Assembly: GCF_003173355.1 (NCBI RefSeq)
Contig: NZ_QGMY01000008.1
Span: 186,001 to 250,000 of the forward strand
DNA: 64,000 nucleotides
Reading direction: 5' to 3'
Source of the DNA: Methanospirillum lacunae
GTDB taxonomy: Archaea; Halobacteriota; Methanomicrobia; Methanomicrobiales; Methanospirillaceae
Each line of letters opens with the position of its first letter. Within the stretch, counting starts at the first letter, position 1. The notes beneath the pieces were generated by a model, which saw nothing but the letters and a program-made list of their open reading frames with translations, had not been told where the DNA came from and searched no databases. The position numbers and the translations under genes are program-made. Positions 17,027 through 26,663 of the stretch are shown here, one piece after another.

Positions 17027-17563
17027 ATGGATTATTTTATTAAAGAAACCAAAAGTTGTCGTTGTGGGGCAATCAATGTCTTTTACGATGCGGATACTTT
17101 AAAATCTGGATATGAATGCCTTGAATGTGGCCAAAATATTGAAAATTCAAATCTGAATATTAATATTCAGGAATTTATTCAGAAAACTTTACCCAAAAAT
17201 ATTCAACCGAAGATTATAGATCATAAAATACTCCTTAATACTCATGATTGTGCAATTCTCCTTAATAGCAACTTACAGAATGAGTCCATTCCTAATTTAC
17301 AGAGAAAGGTGAGGAAATATATTAATGATGGATTAATAGACGGAGAAAAAATTAGAGCACGATACCTAGTTAATTGGCCCTCGCTTTTTAATTATATTAG
17401 ATTAAGTAAAAAAGAAAAACCTAAACTATCGACTAAGGAAGTTTCTTGTCTCCTTGGTATTTCTGTAGAAAAAATACGAAAAATGCTTTATAATGACACT
17501 CATCCACAATATTATGGTTACAAATTGAACCCAAAAGGAAAATGGATCATAGAGGAACGTTAA
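17027..17563 (+). CDS. zinc-ribbon/HTH-like hypothetical protein of the AT-rich island
   Basis: A 178-residue protein from the ATG at 17027 (GGGGCGAG about ten bases upstream); ATG 17012 is also possible. The N-terminus has a Cys4 ribbon (SCRCGAINVFYDADTLKSGY, then CLECGQ). The C-terminus has an HTH-like helix pair (STKEVSCLLGISVEKIRKML) and ends YKLNPKGKWIIEER. It is probably a DNA-binding protein. The gene is very AT-rich, like the GmrSD-type gene it faces; their 3' ends are only three bases apart. No family is recognised, and a regulatory link to the nuclease gene is only a guess. Confidence 0.6.
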   Translation: MDYFIKETKSCRCGAINVFYDADTLKSGYECLECGQNIENSNLNINIQEFIQKTLPKNIQPKIIDHKILLNTHDCAILLNSNLQNESIPNLQRKVRKYINDGLIDGEKIRARYLVNWPSLFNYIRLSKKEKPKLSTKEVSCLLGISVEKIRKMLYNDTHPQYYGYKLNPKGKWIIEER

Positions 17564-17566
17564 ATT

Positions 17567-19669
17567 TTATGCGAACTTGTAGTCTATAAAATTGTCCCCA
17601 TTTCTAAATTTCGCCATTCCATACCAGTCTTCATTAGGGTGCCAATCTGCATATTCAAGTAATCTGGTACAAAATTTATATGCAATTTCTACTGAATTGC
17701 ACTTTTTGCAATATATTTTACCATATTGGTCACAATCAATCAACTGATAAGATTTAAATTGTTCTTCTGATGTTGATAACTCATTTGCTTTATCCTTCTT
17801 GACGAAATACTCATTTGACCATTTTTTATCAAAAATAATCCCCTTTATTGTTAATTCGATGAGATCTGGCATGGTTTTAACCTCATGGTTTTTGCCTTTT
17901 ATGGTTAAAGAATAAATTTTTGCATACTTTTCTAAAGGACGGAAACTAACATCTGAATTATTAGACGTCGTTTTAAACGAAGGCCATATTTCTAACGCAA
18001 TTTTTAAAAATTCATTTGTTCTTTCTTCAATATCCTTAATTTTCCAGTGGTTCATTTTTGCTAAATTATTATTTATACATAGTCCAGTATCAGCCACTTT
18101 ATCAAATTTGCACAAAAAATTTTTATTATAAAATGAACTGTTCATTTGTTTTGTTAGTAATGTAAGATTACCTATAGTGTGTAAATAATAATCGTGATCT
18201 TTCCAATATCTTCCTAAATGATTCTTCCATTCTTTTGTAAGCGTTTGAGGCATTATATGTTCAAGAGTTAATTTACCTATGGGATCAAAATTTACCCCTA
18301 TTCCACCTTTACGCTCTTCTATGGAAAGTAAAATAAAACGAGTAAAATTGTTAAATTCATTAGATTTGTAAAAATCATTATTACTAAAATTTTTTTCAAA
18401 TGTATAATCATCGGGAAAATCAAATGACAAATTTTCCTTAACAATTTGTATTATTTGTTCCTCATTTTTATTGTTAATAGATGAGCACAAATCGAGAAAT
18501 ACTTGTTCTGTTGATTTAAAACTAATATTACAAACATTTTTTCTGACATAATAGGTTTCGATTATTTTTAAAATTTGAATGAGCGTTTCCTGCTTCATTG
18601 TTTTTAAATTTTTATATCTATTCATACATTTTAAAACAAAGTGCATGTATTGAGTACCTAACAAATATTTAAGCTTCTGAAAAACAATGATTAATTTTTC
18701 ATCAACAGTTCCTTGAAGCCGCTTTGGATTCGATAAGATAATTATATTGTAATAATCAGCATACAGTTTCATCTCTGCCAGAAAAGATTGAATATCATCA
18801 AATTGTTGATCTCCCTTCAACTCAATAGAAAGTCGATCCATTATTGCATGAGATAATTGTTCCTGCCTAAATATCCCTGATTTTAACTTGTCAGGATCTT
18901 TTAATAGAAAGTATCGTAAAAAAATGGGAAAATCAGCCATATTTTTAAACTGGTCTTCAATGCTTTTCCAAAATGTTTTGTAGAGATGGTTTATTGTATG
19001 AATATCATCGAATTTTCCTAAAATTGTATTTCGAATAATGTCTATCGGTTCTAATCGAATTCCTGTTAGGTTTAACGTTTCGAAAATGTAGCCCACGTTG
19101 TCCGAAAAATCTAATTTAATCAAGATGAATTGAAGACCATTTAATATTGAATCGGTTATTTTTTTAGGATCAAAGAAGTTGTAACTTTCTTTATATTTCT
19201 TTAAAAAGTAGTCATAACACTTATTTACATTATTAAATGATCCTTTAGAATATCCTGTTAATATTGATGAAAAATCAGGATTATCATAATCTGATAATTC
19301 TAATTTCGGAAGATTAATTTTTGTTTCATCAAATTGGAAAAAAATTAGTCTATTAATATTATTAACAATATCATTCTGATCTGAAAAAACTGATTTTATT
19401 GCAGAAAGGGCTAAATATGTTGTAGTCAATCGTTGTTGTCCATCAATAATCCAGTAAATTGGATTTGGAGTTTCAACGATTTTTTTGACTACAACGGTAC
19501 CTAAAAATTCACGATAATTTAAATCATTTGAATAATATTTTCTAAAAAGTGTATTAAAATAATCATCCCATTGTTCTTCTTTCCATTCAAACCGTCTTTG
19601 AAAAACGGGAATTTTATATTGAACTGATTCTGAAAAAATACTTGCAAAGGTTTCAGAAGACGGCTCCAT
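17567..19669 (-). CDS. GmrSD-like DUF262-DUF1524 protein (type IV restriction-like)
   Basis: A 700-residue single-chain protein of the GmrS-GmrD family. The DUF262 half begins with YKIPVFQRRFEWKEEQWDDY and carries the signature IIDGQQRLTTTYLAL at residues 75-89, which in this family binds and hydrolyses NTP. The DUF1524 half has an HNH-type site: LTLEHIMPQTLTKEW, then TIGNLTLLTKQMNSSFYNK. About 130 extra C-terminal residues include a zinc-like pair YCKKC and FCTRL. GmrSD enzymes cut DNA with modified cytosines; relatives act in phage defence. The strong AT bias compared with flanking genes points to recent transfer. No partner gene is seen. Confidence 0.85.
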   Translation of the reverse strand: MEPSSETFASIFSESVQYKIPVFQRRFEWKEEQWDDYFNTLFRKYYSNDLNYREFLGTVVVKKIVETPNPIYWIIDGQQRLTTTYLALSAIKSVFSDQNDIVNNINRLIFFQFDETKINLPKLELSDYDNPDFSSILTGYSKGSFNNVNKCYDYFLKKYKESYNFFDPKKITDSILNGLQFILIKLDFSDNVGYIFETLNLTGIRLEPIDIIRNTILGKFDDIHTINHLYKTFWKSIEDQFKNMADFPIFLRYFLLKDPDKLKSGIFRQEQLSHAIMDRLSIELKGDQQFDDIQSFLAEMKLYADYYNIIILSNPKRLQGTVDEKLIIVFQKLKYLLGTQYMHFVLKCMNRYKNLKTMKQETLIQILKIIETYYVRKNVCNISFKSTEQVFLDLCSSINNKNEEQIIQIVKENLSFDFPDDYTFEKNFSNNDFYKSNEFNNFTRFILLSIEERKGGIGVNFDPIGKLTLEHIMPQTLTKEWKNHLGRYWKDHDYYLHTIGNLTLLTKQMNSSFYNKNFLCKFDKVADTGLCINNNLAKMNHWKIKDIEERTNEFLKIALEIWPSFKTTSNNSDVSFRPLEKYAKIYSLTIKGKNHEVKTMPDLIELTIKGIIFDKKWSNEYFVKKDKANELSTSEEQFKSYQLIDCDQYGKIYCKKCNSVEIAYKFCTRLLEYADWHPNEDWYGMAKFRNGDNFIDYKFA

Positions 19670-19946
19670 GTGTCTATTGTATATTTTTAATCGGTATAAC
19701 TTTTATGATGTTGATTTTTTGAACACTTTGACAATAAAAATTATTTACTGTGTTAAAAACCAGAAAAACTATTACTTTATTGAGTATCTGGTGTTATCTC
19801 ATTTGTATTTATGTTTTTAAACAATTCTGAATTCTAACAAATACAAAGTATTGTATGATAAAGATTATCTCCTACAATCATCCCATCAGACCCTGGAAAA
19901 TTTATGGTTTAAACCGAATAGAGGACCCCGCCACCGGTTCACAATA

Positions 19947-19955
19947 TTTATATAT
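19947..19955 (+). promoter_or_regulatory. TATA box of the universal stress protein gene
   Basis: TTTATATAT lies about 55 bases before the ATG at 20007, so transcription would start near 19978. The remaining 19670-19946 is AT-rich with no gene and should also hold the divergent promoter of the GmrSD-like gene. Confidence 0.5.
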
Positions 19956-20006
19956 CAATCCAGTGTAATTCCCTTTCATCAACGCAACATTTGAGGCAAT
20001 TTATCT

Positions 20007-20438
20007 ATGGTCACCCAATTATATGAAAAAATTCTAGTTGCAATCGACGGTTCTGACCGAAATAAAACCGCAATTGAAGAGGCCCTGAGGATAGCCCGCG
20101 GAACTGGATCTATGGTATATGCGGTATTTGTAAAGGATATCCATCGGTACAATTCCACACCAACAGATGTCATAATGGTCGATCTTCAGGTTACTATCCA
20201 GAAACTAGCTGAAGATGCACTTGCGGTTGTCCGCGACCTTTCTGAAGGAGTAAACCTGGAGACCGTCGTTCTTGAGGGAAAACCGGATGTCGAAATTGTC
20301 AGGTTTGCAGAAGAAAAGGGTATTGACCTTATCGTTATCGGTACAAATGCAAAACGGGGATTTGAACGACTGCTCCTTGGCAGTGTTGCTGAGCAGGTCA
20401 TCAGGACGACATCCTGCAAGATACTTGTAGTAAAGTGA
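20007..20438 (+). CDS. universal stress protein, UspA family, ATP-binding type
   Basis: A 143-residue single-domain Usp. It opens with KILVAIDGSDRNKTAIEEAL and ends with the nucleotide-binding signature VIGTNAKRGFERLLLGSVAE followed by VIRTTSCKILVVK. The G-x2-G-x9-G-S type motif suggests ATP binding. Such proteins help cells survive starvation or oxidative stress, but their direct role is rarely known. A TATA box at 19947 and a weak GAGG ribosome site precede the ATG. It stands alone and its base use is normal for the genome, unlike the AT-rich island just upstream. Confidence 0.9.
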   Translation: MVTQLYEKILVAIDGSDRNKTAIEEALRIARGTGSMVYAVFVKDIHRYNSTPTDVIMVDLQVTIQKLAEDALAVVRDLSEGVNLETVVLEGKPDVEIVRFAEEKGIDLIVIGTNAKRGFERLLLGSVAEQVIRTTSCKILVVK

Positions 20439-20552
20439 TAAGACGGCTAGGAAGGCCGGATGAATAACTGAGTCGCAGAGAAGAGGAAGCAGTAGCCACA
20501 ACGGTTCCCGGTGTTTTATCTATATTGCTGGAGAAACACAACGGAATTCACC

Positions 20553-20925
20553 TTAATAGATACTCGAATCATTCACCCGGCTCTCAAGATCTGCCAGTTC
20601 CTGCTCGAGTTCGTGTAGTTTCTTTGATGTACTCGCAATCTCTTTTTTAATCCTTCGAATATTCATTCGGTTACAACTCACTGACAGATATTCTTTCCCC
20701 AGTTCTTCCGTGATATACTGTTCTAACTGACTACGGAGAACAACAAAATAGGGATTACCCCTGATTTATTTCTCCCGGAATTCCAGTTTTCCAATCGTAT
20801 TCCCTTTCGTATGAACTCCCTGTCCACCTCATATTCCATTACTGCCGTCTTTTCACTAAGGGTCGCCCCTTTCCGGTTCCATTCGCCATATTCTGCCATA
20901 TCTCATCAAAGGAAGACGAATTACC
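20553..20925 (-). pseudogene. decayed gene with frameshifts and a stop (coiled-coil C-terminus)
   Basis: The minus strand carries consecutive protein-like pieces in three frames: IRLSFDEIWQNMANGTGKGR, then MEYEVDREFIRK, then GNTIGKLEFREK followed by a TAA stop, then NPYFVVLRSQLEQYITEELG and a coiled coil KKLHELEQELADLESRV to a TAA at 20553-20555. Together they look like one former gene of about 115 codons. I do not recognise the family; the Ser/Lys-rich coiled-coil tail is reminiscent of accessory-element proteins. The remaining stretch to 21149 holds no clear gene. Confidence 0.5.
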
Positions 20926-21149
20926 GGAGGTTAATAATTATATTAGGAGGGACACCGGTATCATACCTTGTCTGCCTCGCCCATTTAGAGAGAACGGGGA
21001 AACATGATGCGTTTCTTCCGTATCAGATAAGTGAATCATTAGATAACGATTAATGTCAATATCATCATTAGACCGTTTTTGTATCATGAAGCCGTTATAC
21101 AACACCCATAATAGTCAGTCATAATCCTTGAAATTCCCATAATCAACTT

Positions 21150-21554
21150 CTAATTATTTGTTTCCTGGTCTTTTTTTTGTTTAAGTGAGATTTCTAATCG
21201 AATCAACTTTAACAATTCATTGTATGGATTCTCTCCTTTTTTTGGTAAAAATAAATGTGGGCTTACAACTGAAATACAACCATTCTTTCCCTTCATATCT
21301 GATTGCTTGGTGCTAAACAGAATTACCGGGATATTGTTGCATTCTGATTGAACTATTCCAAAAAGAGAAATAGCAGAATTGAGAGGAAGGAAATATTCTG
21401 CAATTATGATATCATATCTGACTTTTGATATCCGTTCTATTGCTTCTTCCAATGAACGACAGATATCAACCTGAATATCCAGATTTTCTTCAAGTACTTT
21501 TTTTACTTTTAAACGTGCTTTTTCATTTTTGTCTATATATAAACAGAGAATCAT
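21150..21554 (-). CDS. receiver-like protein with altered phosphorylation site
   Basis: A 134-residue protein with the CheY fold: LCLYIDKNEKARLKVKKVLE at the start, YDIIIAEYFLPLNSAISLFG in the middle, IPVILFSTKQ, and LFLPKKGENP with the conserved Lys. The position of the phosphoacceptor Asp is Glu (IIIAEYFLP), and the N-terminal acidic pair is reduced to one Asp. It may therefore be a pseudo-receiver locked in one state. The gene starts 15 bases after the RND exporter stop, as the last gene of a MarR-controlled efflux unit. No output domain is present. Confidence 0.75.
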   Translation of the reverse strand: MILCLYIDKNEKARLKVKKVLEENLDIQVDICRSLEEAIERISKVRYDIIIAEYFLPLNSAISLFGIVQSECNNIPVILFSTKQSDMKGKNGCISVVSPHLFLPKKGENPYNELLKLIRLEISLKQKKDQETNN

Positions 21555-21569
21555 GAATACCCCAAAAAA

Positions 21570-23819
21570 TTATTTTTGTGGGTGGAGGTGATGAGGCACT
21601 ATCCCCTCTTCGATCTCTTCAACTCCATGAATTACTTGATCAATAAATGCCAGAATTGCTGGCATAACTACGATAGCCCCAATTAAAGAGAATAACACTG
21701 CAATGATGGTCGTAAGCCCGAAATTACTGATAATCGGAAATGTGGAAAGAATTAAGGCTGAAAACCCGAAAAAGGTTGCGAATCCTGATACCATAATTGC
21801 AGATCCTATTCTACTGACACTGCTTTGTAATGCTTCAATAACATTATCTGTCTTTTCCCTTTCTTCGATGTACCGCTCCATTACTAAAATGGTATATTCA
21901 GCAGCAACACCGATAGTCATCGAGCCAAGACAGGCAGTCATAGGGTTATACGTGATACCCATAACATACATGGCAACAGCGTTCCATCCGACAATCGCGA
22001 AAATTGGAACGATAGGCGTAATTGCGTAGATATTCCGGTAGACAAGTGCAAGAAACAGTACTACAAGGATAAATCCTGCATATGTAATAGGCTCCTTACT
22101 TTCAATAATGTAATCTACTAACAATGTAAATAAACCAAAGTCGCCAGTAATGTTGGCCTGAATTCCTGGTGGTGGTGGATATAACCTGAGATCTCCTTCG
22201 ATGTTTTTCTTGAGATCACTCTTCGATTGAGTCTCAAGTTTTACGGTATAAAACTCAAAGAGAGCCTCATTATTGCCCCTTACATAAGTTTCCTTGATGT
22301 TTTCAGGAATTCTATCCAGGACTTGTTCCAGCTCACTTTGTGTTTTAGGCAGAACTCCATTATTATATGCAACAAGATAATCAAGTATACTTGAAGAGCG
22401 AATAATTTTGGTTTTGCTTTTTTGCTCGAAATCAATGAACTCCTTCATCCATTTCATCGTATTAATTGTCATAACATCCGATCCGCGGATCAGAATCGGC
22501 ACAGAATCAGTAGAGCCTATGTTCCGGGTTACTTTATCGAGATTAGCCTTTGCTGGCATATCTGGGGGAACAAATGCTTTCTCATTTGTGTCAACCGGGA
22601 TCATGGGATCTAGTTGGAGCCCTATTATTGCAAGCAGGAGAACGATGAGCAGAATGGGAACTGGACGTTTTGCAATAAATATTGCCGTTTTCGAGAGAGA
22701 ATGATCGACAACAGTTCCAAATTTGGAAACGCCATGACCTTTTGCCTTATAATTAATTAAAATCGCTATCAGTGGAATACCTATTAACGAAGTAATGTAG
22801 CAGGTAACTACACCGATAATACTTACAAGTCCAAATCCCTGCATCATAGGAATTGGAGAAAGAAACATTGCAATAAATCCCATGCAGGTTGCAAGCATGG
22901 CGTATAATACAGCGGGTCCGGTTTTTGTAATGGTAGTTTTGATTGCCTCTGGAAGGGGATTGTTTCGTGCTTCTTCTTCAAGACGTGAGTGAAACTGAAT
23001 GGCATAATCTATCCCAAGTCCAATTATCACAGGAAATGCCGAAATTACAGCCAAACTTATTTTCATCCCTGATAGCCCGATGAACCCGAAAGAGAACAGC
23101 AAGCCTGCAGCGACAATAAAGACCGGAATAAACCGATGGTTTACATACCCGAAGAGAAGTCCCATAATAATGACCATGAGAATCATGGCTGCCATAATGA
23201 GAACACCCAGGGATTTGCCCATCTCTACTTCCATTTGTTGTTTAAATGCTGCCGTTCCGGTGATCTTAATTGACACTCCCGGTGGAGTGTTCGTGCTATC
23301 CAGGAAATTTTGAAGGTTTGATATCGCAGCTTTTCGTTTTTCAAGTGCTAATCCAGATTCAAGATTTATCTGAACCAAGTTTAGCATTCCGGTGGGTGTA
23401 TATAATTGAATCGCCGATTCCGGAACTTTACTCATCACATTCTTCATCTCACCTGATGATGCAGGAATTACCTGATTATTCAGGGATTTGACTACATCTG
23501 AAATACTGGATATTGATGAGATATACTGAAGGTTTAAGATCGGTTTTTCAATGGAGTCGATATATTGCAGAAGAGAGGGACTCGTAGAATCTCCTGATTC
23601 TATGAGTAGGATTACTGAATCCTTTTGAAATTTGTCAGAATAATGATTATTAAGTATTCCTTCAGGAGATGAAGCACGTAGATAATTTTCATTTCCTGTT
23701 GACATTGATACCATGGATAATCCAAAGAGAGAGATTACCATGAGTACCAGAATAATTTTTGATAGTGTTCCTGGCTTTGCCAGTATCAGATCCGCAATAT
23801 GAGAAAAAATTGAAGGCAT
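21570..23819 (-). CDS. RND-family exporter (HAE3/MMPL-like)
   Basis: A 749-residue membrane protein of the archaeal RND group. Each half has one N-terminal helix, a large extracytoplasmic loop and five more helices, about twelve in total. Helical blocks include ILVLMVISLFGLSMVSM at the start, VLIMAAMILMVIIMGLLFGY, the motif FPVIIGLGIDYAIQFHSRLE in the first half and its counterpart MTIGVAAEYTILVMERYIEE in the second. The acidic residue in each motif is expected to carry protons. Archaeal relatives are annotated as hydrophobe/amphiphile exporters, and some move lipids or hopanoids. It sits between a membrane-anchored surface protein and a receiver-like gene, in a unit headed by MarR. Substrate unknown. 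Confidence 0.85.
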   Translation of the reverse strand: MPSIFSHIADLILAKPGTLSKIILVLMVISLFGLSMVSMSTGNENYLRASSPEGILNNHYSDKFQKDSVILLIESGDSTSPSLLQYIDSIEKPILNLQYISSISSISDVVKSLNNQVIPASSGEMKNVMSKVPESAIQLYTPTGMLNLVQINLESGLALEKRKAAISNLQNFLDSTNTPPGVSIKITGTAAFKQQMEVEMGKSLGVLIMAAMILMVIIMGLLFGYVNHRFIPVFIVAAGLLFSFGFIGLSGMKISLAVISAFPVIIGLGIDYAIQFHSRLEEEARNNPLPEAIKTTITKTGPAVLYAMLATCMGFIAMFLSPIPMMQGFGLVSIIGVVTCYITSLIGIPLIAILINYKAKGHGVSKFGTVVDHSLSKTAIFIAKRPVPILLIVLLLAIIGLQLDPMIPVDTNEKAFVPPDMPAKANLDKVTRNIGSTDSVPILIRGSDVMTINTMKWMKEFIDFEQKSKTKIIRSSSILDYLVAYNNGVLPKTQSELEQVLDRIPENIKETYVRGNNEALFEFYTVKLETQSKSDLKKNIEGDLRLYPPPPGIQANITGDFGLFTLLVDYIIESKEPITYAGFILVVLFLALVYRNIYAITPIVPIFAIVGWNAVAMYVMGITYNPMTACLGSMTIGVAAEYTILVMERYIEEREKTDNVIEALQSSVSRIGSAIMVSGFATFFGFSALILSTFPIISNFGLTTIIAVLFSLIGAIVVMPAILAFIDQVIHGVEEIEEGIVPHHLHPQK

Positions 23820-23833
23820 TATCTCTGCCTCAT

Positions 23834-25222
23834 TTACTTCTGTCGTTGCTTTCGTTGTTTTTCACGGATAGTATATACTCCTCCGAGAATCAGTACCAGA
23901 ATTATTCCAATGACTCCGGGGTTTGATAAAAATGCTGCAGGACCTTCAGGTTTAACAACATTAATTGGAACTTTGATGGTATCTGATACATGACTGTCAT
24001 CCAGGGAATCGCGGTATTTGATCTCTGAATCAAGACCATAGACTTTGGTGTCTGCATCTGATGTCAGGGTCAGCCCAAAGCGTGCATTAGCGCTCTCTCC
24101 TGGTTTTAAATCTCCAAGGTATGCAAGATCATCGCTGCTTGAAAATGGATCTACTGCACTTATTCTCGCTTCTGCACTGTATACTGTGACTGAACCATCG
24201 TTTTTATACGTAACTTCTACCGGTTTTTTATTACCTGGATTAATTTTTGGGGCATCACTGGTAACGGTAAAATGAACCTTGGATCCTACAGGGATTCCGA
24301 CTCGTTTAAACGGTGACATCAGTGTCTTCCCATCTCCATTGTCATACACCATACCAACACTGATTGGATATTCCTGTGGATGGGCATCTTCGGATACACT
24401 CACTTTGTATGTCACTGTTGTGGTGTCGTTTGGAGCGATTGTTCCAACGTATACTCCATTTGAAACAGGAACAATTGGAGAGTCAACGGATCTGTTTAGG
24501 TATGCAATCGCACCTGTTCCCGCGTCATTTCCTATGTTTTTCAACGTAAGGGTAACATTACCGGAACCTCCTGCATTGATGTTATCGGTTTTTACATCAA
24601 CAACTGCCAGGTTGATTGCTGACTGGACGATAAATGGAAGATTATCCTCGAATTTTTTGTTCAGGTACCTGTATGAAATGGTATCAGTTCCATCCTGATC
24701 AGCACTGTTCAGGTACGTGTAATCAAGGGTGATTGGAAGATCATATTTCCCTGCTTTGGCATCATCAGGTAAGTATACTTCAAATGTCGCGACTGTGCTA
24801 TCAGATCCCTTAATATCTCCAATCATTTGGGAATCTGATTTTATCAATGCCTGACTATTCCCGGGAGATAATGAAACCGTAACCATCTTGGCGGTGTTTG
24901 GACTGTCATCCCGGTCAATAATTCCAGATTCAACAAATTTAAGTTTATTTAATCCTGAATTTTGTACTTTTATCTGAAATGGAATTGTTGTACCTGGTGT
25001 GAATTCATTATTCCCGACAATACTGACCGAAAGATTAGGAGACCCGGTCATATATTTTGTTCCTGCAAGAACTGGGGTTGCAGTACCAGCCACGAGGACA
25101 CATATCAAAATGAGCAATAATGAGATATTTGTCATAGTAATTGGTGTAGACTTTTCTCGTATGGTATGTGTTAACCCATGTCCTTTTTGCCATTGTATTA
25201 ATCCATTTTTAAATAATTTCAT
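23834..25222 (-). CDS. membrane-anchored CARDB-like surface protein (COG1361 type)
   Basis: A 462-residue exported protein from the ATG at 25222, preceded by GGAGAT; the frame is open to 25270. An N-terminal hydrophobic segment (ISLLLILICVLVAGTATPVL) is followed by about four immunoglobulin-like repeats of the CARDB/NEW3 type, each with a pattern such as NLSVSIVGNNEF, FKIQVQNSGLNK-like strands and VTLTLKNIGNDAG. A C-terminal helix (GVIGIILVLILGGVYTI) and a basic tail (REKQRKQRQK) anchor it. COG1361 proteins often lie beside RND exporters in archaea, so this could be an extracytoplasmic partner of the exporter. It ends 14 bases before the exporter start. Confidence 0.8.
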   Translation of the reverse strand: MKLFKNGLIQWQKGHGLTHTIREKSTPITMTNISLLLILICVLVAGTATPVLAGTKYMTGSPNLSVSIVGNNEFTPGTTIPFQIKVQNSGLNKLKFVESGIIDRDDSPNTAKMVTVSLSPGNSQALIKSDSQMIGDIKGSDSTVATFEVYLPDDAKAGKYDLPITLDYTYLNSADQDGTDTISYRYLNKKFEDNLPFIVQSAINLAVVDVKTDNINAGGSGNVTLTLKNIGNDAGTGAIAYLNRSVDSPIVPVSNGVYVGTIAPNDTTTVTYKVSVSEDAHPQEYPISVGMVYDNGDGKTLMSPFKRVGIPVGSKVHFTVTSDAPKINPGNKKPVEVTYKNDGSVTVYSAEARISAVDPFSSSDDLAYLGDLKPGESANARFGLTLTSDADTKVYGLDSEIKYRDSLDDSHVSDTIKVPINVVKPEGPAAFLSNPGVIGIILVLILGGVYTIREKQRKQRQK

Positions 25223-25350
25223 TTCATTATCTCCAAAATTTGAATTGTAATTAAAACCATGATGTATCAATTAATCTCTTGATTCTCAAGATTCGGAGAT
25301 TATCCTATGAATCTGAATAATTGAATCAAGGGTATACGTGTAGACGAACA

Positions 25351-25791
25351 TTAGTGAACCTTAGAGACGATTTCTATGAACTTTTCACCAGAGCGACAGA
25401 GGGCTCTCAGATCTCCTTCTGGGAGGGATGAAATACGATTTTGAATCATATTTCGCATCTGTTCTTTAAATAATTCCAACTGCTTTCTTCCTTTTTGGGT
25501 GATACTGATGTTGATTACCCTTCTGTCATTCTGATCATTATGACGTTCTATCAATCCCTCAATGACGAGTGAATCCACTAAAGTGGTCATATGAGGTTTT
25601 GAAATGTAGAGTAATTTTCCAAGCTGGGACATTGATAGCATCGGAATCTCATAAAGTTGGATTAGAAGGCGTAACTTCAGTTCCTGTATTCCTGTGTTCG
25701 TTTTTCTTTCAGCTAAAAAGAGAACATTATGATACAATTCAATGATCTCCATTAAGCAGTCCACGGCCTTAGATTCTACCGTCTTGTCCAT
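25351..25791 (-). CDS. MarR-family transcription regulator of the efflux unit
   Basis: A 146-residue winged-helix protein. The recognition region reads MLSMSQLGKLLYISKPHMTT and LVDSLVIEGLIERHNDQNDR, followed by RRVINISITQKGRKQLE, the wing and the start of the dimer helix. MarR proteins usually repress their own operon and release DNA on binding a small aromatic or lipophilic compound. It is the first gene of the four-gene minus-strand unit with the surface protein, exporter and receiver-like protein. About 130 bases separate it from the next gene, so a second promoter is possible. The AT-rich upstream region should hold the operator, but no clear dyad was picked out. Confidence 0.85.
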   Translation of the reverse strand: MDKTVESKAVDCLMEIIELYHNVLFLAERKTNTGIQELKLRLLIQLYEIPMLSMSQLGKLLYISKPHMTTLVDSLVIEGLIERHNDQNDRRVINISITQKGRKQLELFKEQMRNMIQNRISSLPEGDLRALCRSGEKFIEIVSKVH

Positions 25792-26663
25792 AACTCGTTC
25801 TACACTATATTGATTGTTTCATAAGTTGATAATTGTATTGGTTTATTGTAATCATAATATACTGTGTGGTCACATCTCTTTGTTTGCAATTTTAACCTAT
25901 GAGATACCGAACAAAAAACAATATAAAAAATTTACAAAATATCCATATTCCTCATGAAAAATGAGATCTGGGGAATTATCGACGTGGTTTCTCTTTTTAG
26001 AAAAGATGCTAATTATTCTCTGTCAGTTTATAGTAAACATATATTATTATAAACTTTAGAGACGATCATGTTCTGTAGAAGTGTTGGGGTCGATCTGGAT
26101 GATTCTGTAACTGAAAAAATTGGAATAATGATGGTGTCCTTATTTCAAAACAGACCGGGAATTATTTCATCGGCAGTATTTCTTTGATTCGCACGAGTCG
26201 TCCTCTTACGATTAAAAAATGCTCTACTGGTGAAATAATCACGTGTATGTATCGTTTAGCGATTGTTGTACATAATATGTCTGCTGACCAGGGAAGAACA
26301 ATCCTAGAGAACATATTGTAAATTTCCCGCGTTCTAACCCCTTTCATATATATCCACATTCTACCCAAAACCTTCTACGCTCCTTTTTTCCATCGCATAT
26401 CCTGATTAATTATTTAATATACTTTTATTATCATCATCAAATTTGTATCATTTATCCAAAAATTTAATTTACTATATAAATTATAAACTATGTAATCTAA
26501 TAGTTTTTAAAATCGCTTAAATACTGCTTAAAATCAAAATTAGTTCGCATTTTTTACTATATTGCGATATTGATTTATCTTACAAAGTTAAAACTCGATT
26601 CGCCTTGTGGAAGTTAGTTATCATGTGTGATAACACAACCATCTGGTAATGTGAGGTTATCTC
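25792..26663. other. AT-rich intergenic region before the S-layer gene
   Basis: About 870 bases with divergent promoters for the MarR gene and the S-layer gene. The stretch 26400-26600 is very AT-rich and holds several TATA-like sequences, such as TATATAAATTATAAAC near 26475. A 39-codon frame at 26068-26187 (MFCRSVGVDLDDSVTEKIGI) may be a tiny protein or chance. The minus-strand frame at 26162-26368 is not convincing. The long, AT-rich leader suits a strongly expressed surface-protein gene. Confidence 0.45.

Noticed and set aside
26162-26368. 68-codon minus-strand frame before the S-layer gene
   Set aside because: No ribosome site, no domain, and it lies in a likely promoter region.
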